IMG/VR virus record: IMGVR_UViG_3300022907_000066
Coordinates: 1 to 30,392 of that record
Reading direction: 5' to 3' (one strand)
DNA: 30,392 nucleotides
Source: a virus
Part shown: one piece after another, positions 13,393 through 21,974 of the stretch
How the letters are laid out: every line of letters begins with the position of its first letter
Numbering within the stretch: position 1 is the first letter of the stretch
The notes under the pieces: generated by a model
What the model saw: only the letters and a program-made list of their open reading frames with translations
Database searches by the model: none
What the model was told of the DNA's origin: nothing
Position numbers and translations under genes: made by a program

Positions 13393-13987
13393 CTTTCCTC
13401 CCAATTTCGTTAAAAGCCCATGCACGTTCTTTGCACCAAGGGCAGTACCCGCATCTACCCTCATCTTTCTCAGTGCAAGAATGCGTGATGTTCATTATAT
13501 CATACGCAATGCCTAAATCAAAGGCTAATTGTACCGTTACATCCTTAGTGTAATCAAAGAAGGGCTGAATGCATAAATGCTCTGCTCCCCAGCTGCTAGG
13601 ATGCTGCCGCTGATGCTCAGGTGCCATGCCATCATAATACTTATTCGTACCTACATATACTACATCAGCGTGATTGTCTTTGATGATCTCCCAAAGCCCA
13701 CTTCTCACATACCTAGATACATCTTCAGCAGTGACGCTGCCTACAAGTGTAGTTTCACCTTCATAGCCAGATTGCTTTATGACTTCATTAGCCCATCTTT
13801 GAGCACCATCTATCTTAGGGACAGTGTACGGTTTGCACTCCTGTCCTCTTTTCTTGCACTCGTTATACACGATGTGCCACAGCACCGCGCTATCCCAACC
13901 ACCTGATACTGAAACGGCTATGCGTTTATCGTGGGGGATAGCATCTGCAATTACTTCAGCCTTCACACGCCACACAATTGTCTTCAT
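13376..13987 (-). CDS. QueC-like 7-cyano-7-deazaguanine synthase (PP-loop enzyme)
   Basis: The protein (203 residues from the ATG at 13985-13987) has SVSGGWDSAVL, the PP-loop that binds ATP pyrophosphate. Its C-terminus has a Cys followed by EGRCGYCPWCKERAWAF, which matches the four-cysteine zinc site and Arg/Phe end of QueC. QueC converts carboxy-deazaguanine into preQ0, used for queuosine in tRNA or for deazaguanine bases in phage DNA. It is a little shorter than the usual ~230 residues. No folE, queD, queE or DNA transglycosylase gene is visible in the window, so the pathway would need other loci or the host. It overlaps nrdA by 32 bases and glutaredoxin by 17. Confidence 0.75.
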   Translation of the reverse strand: MKTIVWRVKAEVIADAIPHDKRIAVSVSGGWDSAVLWHIVYNECKKRGQECKPYTVPKIDGAQRWANEVIKQSGYEGETTLVGSVTAEDVSRYVRSGLWEIIKDNHADVVYVGTNKYYDGMAPEHQRQHPSSWGAEHLCIQPFFDYTKDVTVQLAFDLGIAYDIMNITHSCTEKDEGRCGYCPWCKERAWAFNEIGRKDEGIN

Positions 13988-15755
13988 CAATCAAACTCTG
14001 CATATCAATTTCTTTGATTATTTGTCGCTCAACTCGCTTCGACACCTTGTCTGCCTTACCCAACTTCTCGGAACGACAGTAGTACAGCGTTTTCAGACCT
14101 TGCTTCCACGCTAGATAGTGTGCAGCATGTAGGTACTTGATGTTCACATCAGGGCGGAAGAATAGATTGAGTGATTGCGCTTGGTCAATAAACTTCTGTC
14201 GATCAGCCGCGTGTTCAATCACCCAGCGTTGATCAATCTCCATAGCTGTCTTGTACACATCCTTTTCCCAATCAGTCAAAAAGGACAGTTGCTGTACAGA
14301 ACCATCGTTTGCTATGATTGACGACCAAGTTTCATCATAATCGACTTTTTCACCTGCTGAAATTCGCTCTTTAATAAGACCATCCAAATGCTTATTTTTG
14401 TTGAGGAAGGCACCCGATATGGTGTCTTGCCTGTAAGCGTTCGCCCTAAATGGCTCAATGGACGGCGAAGTGTTTCCCATAATAATACTAGAACTAGCGT
14501 TGGGAGCGATAGCCATAACATGACTAAATCTTCGCCCTGTGCCCTTCGCATCAGGAGCCTCACCTCTAGCATTCCCAAGTTGTAAATTCGCTTCATCTAA
14601 CTTTCCTCTTATCAGTTTGAACATTCTCATGTTTGCACCCTTGGCTACAGCACTTTCCCAAGGAAGATTTTTCTTTTGCAGGTAGGCATGAAAGCCTAGT
14701 GCGCCGATACCAATGCTACGTTCTTGTGTAGCAGAGAATATTGCACGGGCTACAGTATCAGGAGCTTCATCGATGAAGTACTGTAGCACATTATCTAGCA
14801 TTTCTGCCATGTCTTTTAGAAACTGTGGGTCTTTTGACCATGCATCGTAGTGTTCTAAGTTGACAGATGAAAGGCAACACACTGCGGTTCGTTGCTCGTT
14901 TGTAGGTAGAATGATCTCAGAGCATAGATTGCTTTGATGAATCTTCAGTCCCAAATCTTTCTGAAACTGAGGCATCGTTCGATTGCTTGTATCGATGAAA
15001 TGTAGATACGGTTCGCCTGTTTCCATTCTCAATTCTAGTATCTTCTGCCACAAGTACTTGGCTGATACAGTCTCACGAATAGCTCCGGAGTGTGGGTCAC
15101 ATAAGTTCCAGCCATCATCTGCTTCTGGGTCAACCATACATCGTTCAATGATTTCCATGAATCTGTCAGTGATGTTGATACCGTGATGTAAGTTTAGGCA
15201 ACGCAGATTTTGATCACCAGTGGGCTTACGCATATCGAGGAACAAGAGTATATCTGGATGGCTGATATCGAGGTAAGCGGCATAACTTCCGCGTCTAGTT
15301 TTGCCTTGTCGATAAGCCAGGGTACTTGCATCGTATGTTTTGAGGTGAGGTAAGACACCAGTTGACTTGTCGCCTGCGCTGCGAATACCAAAGCCAATAC
15401 CAACACCGCCACCAAGCATACTGAGCCACGATGTTTCTGAATAGTTTTGAACAAGTCCTTCAGCAGTGTCTTCGATGAAATTAAGGAAGCAAGATATAGG
15501 CATGCCTCTTTTGTTTTTACCAAACGAGAGAATTGGGGTTGAATAAGAAAGCCAGTGTTTCGACGCATAATCGTATAATCTTTGTGAGTGTTCAGGTGAT
15601 GATCCAAATTGTTTGCTGACATAGGCAAACCTATGTTGAGGGCTAGTCTCATCGTCACGCATGTAACTTTCTTGTAGACGTTGAGCGCCTAGCTTATCAA
15701 ATAGTTCATCGCGTGATAAATCTATTTGTAGCCCCATATATTCTTGTTTTGCCAT
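13956..15755 (-). CDS. nrdA: Ribonucleotide reductase class I, alpha subunit, without ATP cone
   Basis: The protein has 599 residues from the ATG at 15753-15755. It reduces ribonucleotides with NrdB and carries the catalytic landmarks. GMPISC and AVCCLSSVNL hold the active-site thiol pair, NLCSEI has the thiyl-radical Cys with its Asn and Glu, and TLYYCR has the two radical-relay tyrosines. The C-terminal CVACEG has the cysteines that are re-reduced by glutaredoxin. E. coli NrdA has about 760 residues; here the N-terminal ATP-cone region is missing, so inhibition by dATP at the activity site is probably lost. The AAAGAG site lies before this ATG; an upstream in-frame start is less likely. Confidence 0.95.
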   Translation of the reverse strand: MAKQEYMGLQIDLSRDELFDKLGAQRLQESYMRDDETSPQHRFAYVSKQFGSSPEHSQRLYDYASKHWLSYSTPILSFGKNKRGMPISCFLNFIEDTAEGLVQNYSETSWLSMLGGGVGIGFGIRSAGDKSTGVLPHLKTYDASTLAYRQGKTRRGSYAAYLDISHPDILLFLDMRKPTGDQNLRCLNLHHGINITDRFMEIIERCMVDPEADDGWNLCDPHSGAIRETVSAKYLWQKILELRMETGEPYLHFIDTSNRTMPQFQKDLGLKIHQSNLCSEIILPTNEQRTAVCCLSSVNLEHYDAWSKDPQFLKDMAEMLDNVLQYFIDEAPDTVARAIFSATQERSIGIGALGFHAYLQKKNLPWESAVAKGANMRMFKLIRGKLDEANLQLGNARGEAPDAKGTGRRFSHVMAIAPNASSSIIMGNTSPSIEPFRANAYRQDTISGAFLNKNKHLDGLIKERISAGEKVDYDETWSSIIANDGSVQQLSFLTDWEKDVYKTAMEIDQRWVIEHAADRQKFIDQAQSLNLFFRPDVNIKYLHAAHYLAWKQGLKTLYYCRSEKLGKADKVSKRVERQIIKEIDMQSLIDEDNCVACEG

Positions 15756-15765
15756 ATGTTTCTCT

Positions 15766-16464
15766 TTATTTTTGAATGATGATATCATTTAGTGCTGAAA
15801 TGACTGAGGGAAAATGTGCCCCCATGATGGACCAGCAAGCGGATGCAATTTCTGCGTGTTCTTTCTGCGTACCGTTTCCCATGCGTAACTCACAGTAGTG
15901 AATCCATGATCGCAAACTACCTGCCATATACAGAACGGTTTCTGTGTTGCCTTCTGGTAGAACGGCTCTTGCTTGTTCTTTTGCGATACCCTTATCTAGG
16001 GCCCATTCGTAAGTCTCTTGCGCTCTTCTAATAAGATCTTTCTGCTTCATGTTCCAATCTTCAGCGATCCTATCACCTTCTTTGTACAAAGGATGCTGAT
16101 CCAACTCAATAGAGTTTTGTCTATTCTTTGGATCTTGCATTCTGCATTCTCGCTCTACAAAATTAGTAGCTTTAGCATAACGTTGACTAAATTCTTGGAA
16201 GCTAAAACTACGATGGCGCAGTATTTGCTTTGCGATGTCCCGTGTTGTTGTAATCTCAATTGTCATGTGAACCATTTCAAAAGGAGACCAGTGATTTTCG
16301 TTGATTAAATATTTCAGTAATTTCGGTGCTGTTTCTTTGTTCGATTGGTTAGCTGGGTTGCTCACTCTAGCCGCATATGCTACCAGCTCTTCGGCGGTGT
16401 TGCAGTCTGTTGTTGCATTTGGCTTGCTCAATGCGATCAGGTTGACCTTGCTCATAATTAACAT
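15766..16464 (-). CDS. thyX: Flavin-dependent thymidylate synthase ThyX
   Basis: This protein of about 232 residues contains RHRSFSFQEFSQRY, the ThyX signature RHRxxSxxExSxRY, which binds FAD and dUMP. SPFEMVHMTIEI and the later ARAVLPEG and MRNG-like (LRMGNGTQKEH) segments also fit. ThyX makes dTMP from dUMP using methylene-tetrahydrofolate and reduced flavin. It replaces the unrelated ThyA-type enzyme of T4. Two ATGs are possible, at 16462-16464 and at 16453-16455 (MSKVNL); neither has ideal ribosome binding site spacing. The first overlaps the primase stop by seven bases. It completes a dNTP-supply cluster with nrdA, glutaredoxin and nrdB. Confidence 0.95.
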   Translation of the reverse strand: MLIMSKVNLIALSKPNATTDCNTAEELVAYAARVSNPANQSNKETAPKLLKYLINENHWSPFEMVHMTIEITTTRDIAKQILRHRSFSFQEFSQRYAKATNFVERECRMQDPKNRQNSIELDQHPLYKEGDRIAEDWNMKQKDLIRRAQETYEWALDKGIAKEQARAVLPEGNTETVLYMAGSLRSWIHYCELRMGNGTQKEHAEIASACWSIMGAHFPSVISALNDIIIQK

Positions 16465-17480
16465 TTCTTCCAGTTAGTAAATTTTAGTTCTGCTGTGAGA
16501 TTTTTATATGTATTATCATTTATAATTTTCTGAATTTCTAGGGGCTTCATGCCGTCTAGAACCATCTCATTTATGTCTTTACCTGCGATTGAGTCAGGCC
16601 AGATACATATAGAAAACCCGTCTTTGATATACTTATACATCAGTTTACATAGCTCTAAATTCTTAGGCTGATTATCAAACACAATAGTAGTGAGCGATAA
16701 AGGCAAGTTCAATCGTTCAATCTGATTGAAAGCAACACCTGCGCATGCAATAGCGTTGTCTAAGAATAGACTATCAAGAGGACCCTCAACTACAGTGATA
16801 GGCTGTGTCTTATCAACCGTATCGAGTCCAAATACTGTAGGAGCAGACTCATCTACTTTTACCATGATGTATCGTAACGCTTCACCTCTCATCGCTCGTA
16901 AGGTGACGCCTGTGAGTCTCCCATGCTCATTGCAGAAGGGTATCACAAGTCTAGGTTCGCTAGTTGTTATTGATGCCCTGTACTTGTTATTCAGTTGCAC
17001 AATGTCTCGCACATCAGAAATGTAGTACAGTCGCTTTGTAGCTTCATCAGGAAGCATCCGAGAGTCACAGTATTCTACTGCCTCATGATCATAAGGTAGT
17101 GAGTATACTGAGTCAAAAAGATTCTGCCATAGAGGCTTAAAGGGAGGGGGATTGTCAAACACTGTCTTCACTCTAGCTTCAGTGCCAAACTTCTTCGCGC
17201 TGCCACCTGTAGCATAACGTTCTAGGACATATTCTTTGTACAACAGTCCGTCTAGCTGCTTGAGCATAGACCCAAAGTGTGCGCTGTGTTGACAGTTGTG
17301 GCACTTATACATCAGGTCTTCTCCTTTGCGAAAGAAGTAACCTCGCATCTTGCGTTTGTTTTTTTGTGAGTCACCACAGATAGGGCAACGAACATTCCAG
17401 AGAAAGTTATCTTTCTTCTTGAATAGCTCGAAACGATGGGTGATTTGCGTCAGAAATTTGATATCAATATATAAGCTCAT
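16458..17480 (-). CDS. 61: DNA primase, T4 gp61 type
   Basis: This 340-residue protein is close in length to T4 gp61 (about 340). The N-terminus has a zinc site, CPICGDS and, about 30 residues later, CHNC, used to read the template. The centre has VVEGPLDSLFL, the TOPRIM glutamate motif, and later IVFDNQ and IWPDSIAGKDINEM, which fit the DxD part of TOPRIM. The enzyme makes RNA primers for the lagging strand with the gp41-type helicase, which is not in this window. RNase H encoded at 5274-6152 would remove these primers. It is the first gene after promoter 17488-17516. Confidence 0.92.
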   Translation of the reverse strand: MSLYIDIKFLTQITHRFELFKKKDNFLWNVRCPICGDSQKNKRKMRGYFFRKGEDLMYKCHNCQHSAHFGSMLKQLDGLLYKEYVLERYATGGSAKKFGTEARVKTVFDNPPPFKPLWQNLFDSVYSLPYDHEAVEYCDSRMLPDEATKRLYYISDVRDIVQLNNKYRASITTSEPRLVIPFCNEHGRLTGVTLRAMRGEALRYIMVKVDESAPTVFGLDTVDKTQPITVVEGPLDSLFLDNAIACAGVAFNQIERLNLPLSLTTIVFDNQPKNLELCKLMYKYIKDGFSICIWPDSIAGKDINEMVLDGMKPLEIQKIINDNTYKNLTAELKFTNWKKC

Positions 17481-17487
17481 AACAAGT

Positions 17488-17516
17488 ATTATACTGCATA
17501 CTGACTAAGATGTCAA
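17488..17516 (-). promoter_or_regulatory. Consensus sigma70 promoter (TTGACA-17-TATAAT)
   Basis: A perfect TTGACA (17511-17516) and TATAAT (17488-17493) lie 17 bases apart on the minus strand. The TGA in the -35 box is the stop codon of the gene at 17513-18007. It should drive primase, thyX, nrdA and the genes that follow. Confidence 0.85.
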
Positions 17517-18007
17517 GAAATCATTTCCAATATGGTCGAAGCGTTTGCAATGAGAAAACCTACTACCATAGCACCGCCCATAACTAGCCATTGTCGCTGT
17601 TCTAGTTGTACTACTCTATCTTCTAGCTTGTTAACGTCTTCCACACTCTCGCGGATACTGTTTCTTATCATACTTTTGAGTTGATCAATAGCTTCCATTA
17701 CTCTGCGGGTGTCCTCTTTCATCTCTGATTGCAACTCTCTACCCTGCGTAGTAATTCTTGAATGTATTTCCTTATTAGAATTTTCAACATCTTTTCGTCT
17801 TGATTCAAACAACGAAAATATTTCGTTTTGTTTAGTGCTATGTGTGTTCAATTTTGCTTCGTGTACAGCAAGCATTTGATTCACTGCATTTGAAATGTCA
17901 GTTATTTTCTCAATAGCGGTGTCCATGCGGTGAAACAGTTGCCCCATTTGTTTCACATCGTTTTCGACAATTGCTAATCGAGTTTCGTATTCGCTATTAG
18001 TTGACAT
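17513..18007 (-). CDS. Coiled-coil protein with C-terminal membrane anchor
   Basis: This 164-residue protein is almost entirely heptad-like coiled coil from about residue 5 to 135 (VENDVKQMGQLFHRMDTAI and onward). It ends in one membrane segment, WLVMGGAMVVGFLIANAST. The N-terminus is cytosolic by composition. The layout resembles phage XhlA-type or other tail-anchored coiled-coil proteins, but no family can be assigned. Its stop codon is part of the -35 box of the promoter for primase. Its start overlaps the upstream gene by 11 bases, with AAGGAA as ribosome binding site. Confidence 0.6.
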   Translation of the reverse strand: MSTNSEYETRLAIVENDVKQMGQLFHRMDTAIEKITDISNAVNQMLAVHEAKLNTHSTKQNEIFSLFESRRKDVENSNKEIHSRITTQGRELQSEMKEDTRRVMEAIDQLKSMIRNSIRESVEDVNKLEDRVVQLEQRQWLVMGGAMVVGFLIANASTILEMIS

Positions 18008-18530
18008 TTTCCTTCTTTCGTTTCTTCTTTCGTTGAACCATAGGCATGAAAACTGGATCGCGACCTGGCTCTCTTTGGTCTGCGGGTCCAGTACCTATAC
18101 CAGCAATGCCGCCACCGCCTACACCCATTTCTTCCATATGAAAGTTTTTGAATGTGAGCATATCATTATGTTCTAAAAGTTTACTTTGTGCCTGAACAGC
18201 TTCTTCTGTCATATAAAGGTCGAGGAGAGATTCCAGTTCTCCCTGATCGTGATCCATCTCTGATGATTCACGCAGTATAGCAATAGCGGCTGCAAATGTC
18301 AAGAGTCTTTTTGCGTTTCGATCAGGGGATTTCATAAGTGCTTTCTGCACCTTGAATACAAATCTTTGTAGAAGTGAATATGAGTCGAGTTCTTCGGAAG
18401 ACTGAGGATCTTTTAGCTTCTCTCCGTCCTTATCAATGATACCCATTCTGAAGGCATCGCTACGTTCAATTGGGGTAGCCAACATTCGGAGTATTCTATA
18501 TGCTACTACCGCATCTACAAAACGTGACAT
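17997..18530 (-). CDS. Conserved phage protein of unknown function, possibly virion-related
   Basis: This 177-residue protein starts MSRFVDAVVAYRILRMLATP and continues with ERSDAFRMGIIDKDGEKL, then a helical region. It ends in a Gly-rich loop (GVGGGGIAGIGTG) and a basic tail (RKKKRKK). I remember the AYR.L..L.TP...DAF..GIIDKDG pattern from conserved proteins of marine T4-like phages near structural genes, without a known role. The gene shares one base with the stop of the upstream gene (TAATG) and overlaps the coiled-coil gene downstream. It is probably made together with the 122-residue protein at 18530-18898. Confidence 0.6.
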   Translation of the reverse strand: MSRFVDAVVAYRILRMLATPIERSDAFRMGIIDKDGEKLKDPQSSEELDSYSLLQRFVFKVQKALMKSPDRNAKRLLTFAAAIAILRESSEMDHDQGELESLLDLYMTEEAVQAQSKLLEHNDMLTFKNFHMEEMGVGGGGIAGIGTGPADQREPGRDPVFMPMVQRKKKRKKENVN

Positions 18531-18898
18531 TACAGCTTCCTCAGTGTTTCTAGTACATACCCATCTAATGGTATATACGGCTCGTTGCTTCCTATCTGTT
18601 CTAGTGGCACTCTATTGATGAATACTAGAAATGACTTTAAAATCGCCCAATACTTTTCTTCTATTCTAAAGAAAAGCAAGGGAGTTGCCGCATTATCAAA
18701 AACATTGTACAACACCGTCAAGTGATTGAGTATTAATCTTTCACTCAATACACCCGAAGTTTCGTAACGTCGGAAGAGTCTTTTGACATACTTGAATCTT
18801 TTCAAGTCATCTTCCATATCAGCCATCCCTTCACACGCCGGGTTGTTATAGTTTTTAATTGCGAAAATTAAATAATTTTCATCATTTAGTTCAGTCAT
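18530..18898 (-). CDS. Conserved phage protein of unknown function
   Basis: This 122-residue, probably all-helical protein has NYLIFAIKNYNNPACEGMAD, then LKRFKYVKRLFRRYETSG and ERLILNHLTVLYNVF. It ends with KYWAILKSFLVFINRVP. I recall the same motif order in marine T4-like phages next to structural genes, but the function is unknown. No ribosome binding site is obvious before the ATG, and the gene follows the putative fibre gene by nine bases. It is coupled to 17997-18530 through a TAATG overlap. Confidence 0.6.
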   Translation of the reverse strand: MTELNDENYLIFAIKNYNNPACEGMADMEDDLKRFKYVKRLFRRYETSGVLSERLILNHLTVLYNVFDNAATPLLFFRIEEKYWAILKSFLVFINRVPLEQIGSNEPYIPLDGYVLETLRKL

Positions 18899-18907
18899 TC
18901 ATATTGG

Positions 18908-19351
18908 TTACGTTGACGTAGCCGTTCCACCTATCATATACCATTTCGTGTTAGTATATATAAGCGTCGCGGTCTTGCCAGCGGCATCAAATACGATTGT
19001 GTCCTGTGCTAAATCTGAGTCATCCAATGTTAATGTATTGCTACTTGTGTTAGATGTGCAGATAATTACCTTTATTTGGCCTTCTACACCAGCTGCAATA
19101 GTCAGTGTACCGGCACTTGTAGCATTCGTAATGTAACTGATATTAGTAGCAACTGAGACAGCACCTGGTTGGGTTATTGTCTCAGCTCCTGTTAACGATA
19201 CCTTACCCGAGAAACTGGCAGGTGTAGCAATTGCTGAAAAGAAATTAGCCACTGTAATCTTATTGTTCGCACTACTACGAGCTAATACGATATTATCTGT
19301 ATTAGCGGTTGTAGTAACTGCGGTCAACTCACTGATTTTTTGATCTGCCAT
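18908..19351 (-). CDS. Probable virion fibre or surface protein
   Basis: This 147-residue protein starts MADQKISELTAVTTTANTD, an N-terminus very common in phage fibre and neck-associated proteins of marine phages. A repetitive strand-rich body rich in Thr, Ser, Ala and Ile follows. It ends with a KWYMIGGTATS motif typical of fibre C-termini. There are no catalytic residues. It is likely a small trimeric or decorating structural protein. TAGGAG lies well placed before its ATG. It is followed by two more strand-rich proteins upstream in the same unit, which suggests a structural group. Confidence 0.6.
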   Translation of the reverse strand: MADQKISELTAVTTTANTDNIVLARSSANNKITVANFFSAIATPASFSGKVSLTGAETITQPGAVSVATNISYITNATSAGTLTIAAGVEGQIKVIICTSNTSSNTLTLDDSDLAQDTIVFDAAGKTATLIYTNTKWYMIGGTATST

Positions 19352-19361
19352 TTTCTAACTC

Positions 19362-19802
19362 CTAGGTGATTTCGTTGTCAAAATCTATAGTAAAATGCTC
19401 ATCAGCAGGATATAGCTTAGACGTAACAGTGACTGAATGTTCAGTATTGTGCGCCAATCGTTCTACCAATAATGCATGATCCGTAGTATACACTATGGGA
19501 TCTGCTTCGGAACATTTAAAGTATGTTACCAACGTATCACCTAATGCGTTCTCAGTGCTCCATACGGCGCCGTGTTGACAGTTCAAATTAGCCTCACAAT
19601 CTCTATGGGGATTTACATCCCCCATATCGTGCAGTGACCAATCAGATGCTAATGTATCATCAGCGACTACGCCATATATTGCATTGAGTTCGGTAGCGTA
19701 GTCTTCTCCCTGTCTAGAGGCAGCTTCATACGTATCCTTGAAGAAGGATGTACCATCTTCCTTCACTTCAGTAATTACTAACACTCTTCGTGAGATTGTC
19801 AT
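19362..19802 (-). CDS. Hypothetical protein in the structural group
   Basis: This 146-residue acidic protein (MTISRRVLVITEVKEDGTSF) is strand-rich with four cysteines, two of them in ANLNCQHG and YFKCSEAD. No family is recognised. It lies between two probable virion proteins with only short gaps (10 and 4 bases), so it is likely part of the same structural or tail-associated set. It could be a small virion or assembly protein. There is no signal peptide or membrane segment. Confidence 0.5.
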   Translation of the reverse strand: MTISRRVLVITEVKEDGTSFFKDTYEAASRQGEDYATELNAIYGVVADDTLASDWSLHDMGDVNPHRDCEANLNCQHGAVWSTENALGDTLVTYFKCSEADPIVYTTDHALLVERLAHNTEHSVTVTSKLYPADEHFTIDFDNEIT

Positions 19803-19806
19803 GAGA

Positions 19807-20595
19807 TTATGCCTCTGTCAACGTTGCCGCAGAAGATGTTACGCTATCAGCACCTGTAGCAGAAATAATCACGCGGTACTGATATGTATCAAGACCAGTG
19901 TTATCAGAAACAGCTAGTGTAGCAGTAGTGAAGTCGCTGTATACTGCGCCATCAATTGTACCGTCAACCGTAACCCAGTTAGAACCACTGTCCAGAGAAC
20001 GTTCCCATTGGAATGTCTGTGTGCCGCCTGTGCCAGTGATAGTAGATACCACTGCGAATGTTACTGCCGTGCCTGTTGCATCAGATCGACTTGCAGGTTG
20101 CGTAGTAATAGCAATGCGGAAGTCTTCAAAGACTACATCTTCAGCATCACCCGTGATGCCGTTCTTAGACATAGCAACAAGTGTTTCAACAATTTTCCGA
20201 GAGCCGTTAGTGCGAACATGCACCCAACCAGCGTGTGCGGCACCCTCAACATCGTTGTTGGCTGCCATTTCGTTTTCGTCAACACCAAAAACTGTTTCGG
20301 ATGAATATCCACCAACAGAGTTAAAGCTCATCATTGTCGGCTTTTCGCTCAATGTGTAAGAAGCACCAGCTGATTGAGCAACAATAGCTGCACCAGCTGT
20401 ATCAGCGTCAACAACTGTTGCATTCGTATCATCAGCAATAGCTGTGATTCTAAAATCAATGGAGTTGGCAGTGAGGATATCACCTACTGCGGCTTCCGTA
20501 GTAAAGGCAGTTGATGTGCCTGTTACAGCTCCATCAGTGCCAAGGGCGATAGTGCCCGATGCAGTTTTGTTGTCTGCTTTTCCCCAACCTGACAT
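19807..20595 (-). CDS. Probable virion protein with C-terminal Ig-like domain
   Basis: This 262-residue protein starts MSGWGKADNKTASGTIALG, a beginning that I know from structural proteins of marine T4-like phages. A strand-rich body contains GDILTANSIDFRITAI. From about residue 165 a typical Ig-like fold follows: ITTQPASRSDATGTAVTF, FQWERSLDSGSNWVTVDG, and YQYRVIISATGADSV, with Trp and Tyr in the expected places. Ig-like domains in phages sit on capsid decoration or tail fibres and help adhesion to cells or glycans. The ribosome binding site AAAGGAGA is strong. It follows the 446-residue gene by 11 bases. Confidence 0.7.
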   Translation of the reverse strand: MSGWGKADNKTASGTIALGTDGAVTGTSTAFTTEAAVGDILTANSIDFRITAIADDTNATVVDADTAGAAIVAQSAGASYTLSEKPTMMSFNSVGGYSSETVFGVDENEMAANNDVEGAAHAGWVHVRTNGSRKIVETLVAMSKNGITGDAEDVVFEDFRIAITTQPASRSDATGTAVTFAVVSTITGTGGTQTFQWERSLDSGSNWVTVDGTIDGAVYSDFTTATLAVSDNTGLDTYQYRVIISATGADSVTSSAATLTEA

Positions 20596-20606
20596 ATGAT
20601 TCTCCT

Positions 20607-21947
20607 TTAAAAGTTTGTGTCTTTAGCATGTTGTGTAATTTGTTGTACATACGCCCGCATGTTCTGATCCACTACAGACTCTACTTCAGGAGTCTGGGTC
20701 TCAACTACTTCAGGCTCAATAATCTCGTTCGCATCCAAGTCGCTTTCTTGCATAGTTCCTTTAGGCGACATCATTTTACCTTGTGTCGCGCTAGTATTAT
20801 GAGGAGCAGCGTTGCGTTTGGACTTTTGGTATTCGTTGTATTCTTTACGTCTTTTAGCATTAGCCATTTTCTCAGCAGGAGTCATGTCGCTGACTTTTTT
20901 CTTGACAGCGGGCGTAGACTTCATTAAAGATGCGCGGGCTGCTGGATTGCTCATGTTGCTTGGACCAGCGTCTTTACCAAATCCTTTCAACTTGATAGCT
21001 TCGTCAATCTCGGTGTCTTCGTTCTTTGCTTTATGTGCAGCATCGACTGTAGTGAAGAATTTCTTCTTCTCATCGTCATCCATTTGATCAAGTGATTTGC
21101 CAGACTTCTTCAGCATGGCAGCGAACTTCTCTTTGTAACTCATTTCCATTACTGGTTCCTCTGTTGTGTATTCTACGCTCTCTGATTTCCAACCACCACC
21201 TGCTTTCTTATATTCTTTAGCAGCCCAGCCGTTAGCGTAGGCAGAGGGGTAAACGTCAAACTTAGACTTAGCAGCAGAAATTTTAGATGCCCAAAGTTTA
21301 GAATCAGTTGGTGTGTTCTTTTCTTCGATTGTTTCCAATTCTTCTTTTTGCAACTTTCTTGTTGTGCTAGAATATGTGTTCAATTCGTAAGGATGTGAAC
21401 CGCCTTTGTTGTAAACTTGCATATGAATCATATGCTTCTTACCGCTTTTGTGTGTAGCAGGAATGTTTACTCGGGTTGTCTTACCTGAACCAGGACGCTT
21501 GGAATCCAATCCAATGTGCTGTGCTTTGTCATCTTGCGAAGATGTTAGACCGCTTTTAGCGTGATGGTCAAATGCGTGATTGACAGCATCAGTGTATGAC
21601 TTATGTCCAGTCTTATATGACTCGCTGAACATATCAAGTTCAAATTCTTCTTCGGTGAGTTCAGCTTCTTCTGTCTGATAGCGTGTTTTTTGTGTGTGCA
21701 TTTTCGCTTTCTGAAATACAGTGTCATCGCCTGTTACAATGTACATCAGCGAGTCCATTACTTTAGCAACAGCGGCACGCTCAGTTGGTGCGAGTGTTTG
21801 CCCTGCTTGTAATTTATCTAAACCGCGATGCAGCATTGGAAGTTGTGCAGGTGACATCATACCTTGACGCACTAGCATGTCTAGCTTTCTCATTCGGTCT
21901 GTCTTTTCTCCAAGCAATACGCGCTTGATAGCAGGAATATCCGACAT
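20607..21947 (-). CDS. Large conserved phage protein with basic modules, probably virion-associated
   Basis: The protein has 446 residues from the ATG at 21945-21947, preceded by GGAG at six bases; the longer frame starts at a TTG. It begins with a helical N-terminus (residues 1-85). The middle contains KFDVYPSAYANGWAAKEYK, a motif that recurs in several large proteins of marine phages. Further parts are rich in Lys, Glu and Met and look modular or disordered, and the end is acidic. No catalytic motif is visible. A late-type box at 21975-21982 points to late expression, and its size and composition suggest a structural or scaffold-like protein. A virion role is inferred. Confidence 0.6.
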   Translation of the reverse strand: MSDIPAIKRVLLGEKTDRMRKLDMLVRQGMMSPAQLPMLHRGLDKLQAGQTLAPTERAAVAKVMDSLMYIVTGDDTVFQKAKMHTQKTRYQTEEAELTEEEFELDMFSESYKTGHKSYTDAVNHAFDHHAKSGLTSSQDDKAQHIGLDSKRPGSGKTTRVNIPATHKSGKKHMIHMQVYNKGGSHPYELNTYSSTTRKLQKEELETIEEKNTPTDSKLWASKISAAKSKFDVYPSAYANGWAAKEYKKAGGGWKSESVEYTTEEPVMEMSYKEKFAAMLKKSGKSLDQMDDDEKKKFFTTVDAAHKAKNEDTEIDEAIKLKGFGKDAGPSNMSNPAARASLMKSTPAVKKKVSDMTPAEKMANAKRRKEYNEYQKSKRNAAPHNTSATQGKMMSPKGTMQESDLDANEIIEPEVVETQTPEVESVVDQNMRAYVQQITQHAKDTNF

Positions 21948-21974
21948 GTGTTTCTCCAAGTATTTGTTTAATTA

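Noticed and set aside
15194-15658. Second minus-strand frame of 154 codons inside nrdA
   Set aside because: It is a shifted frame inside a gene whose correct frame carries all ribonucleotide reductase motifs; no ribosome binding site.
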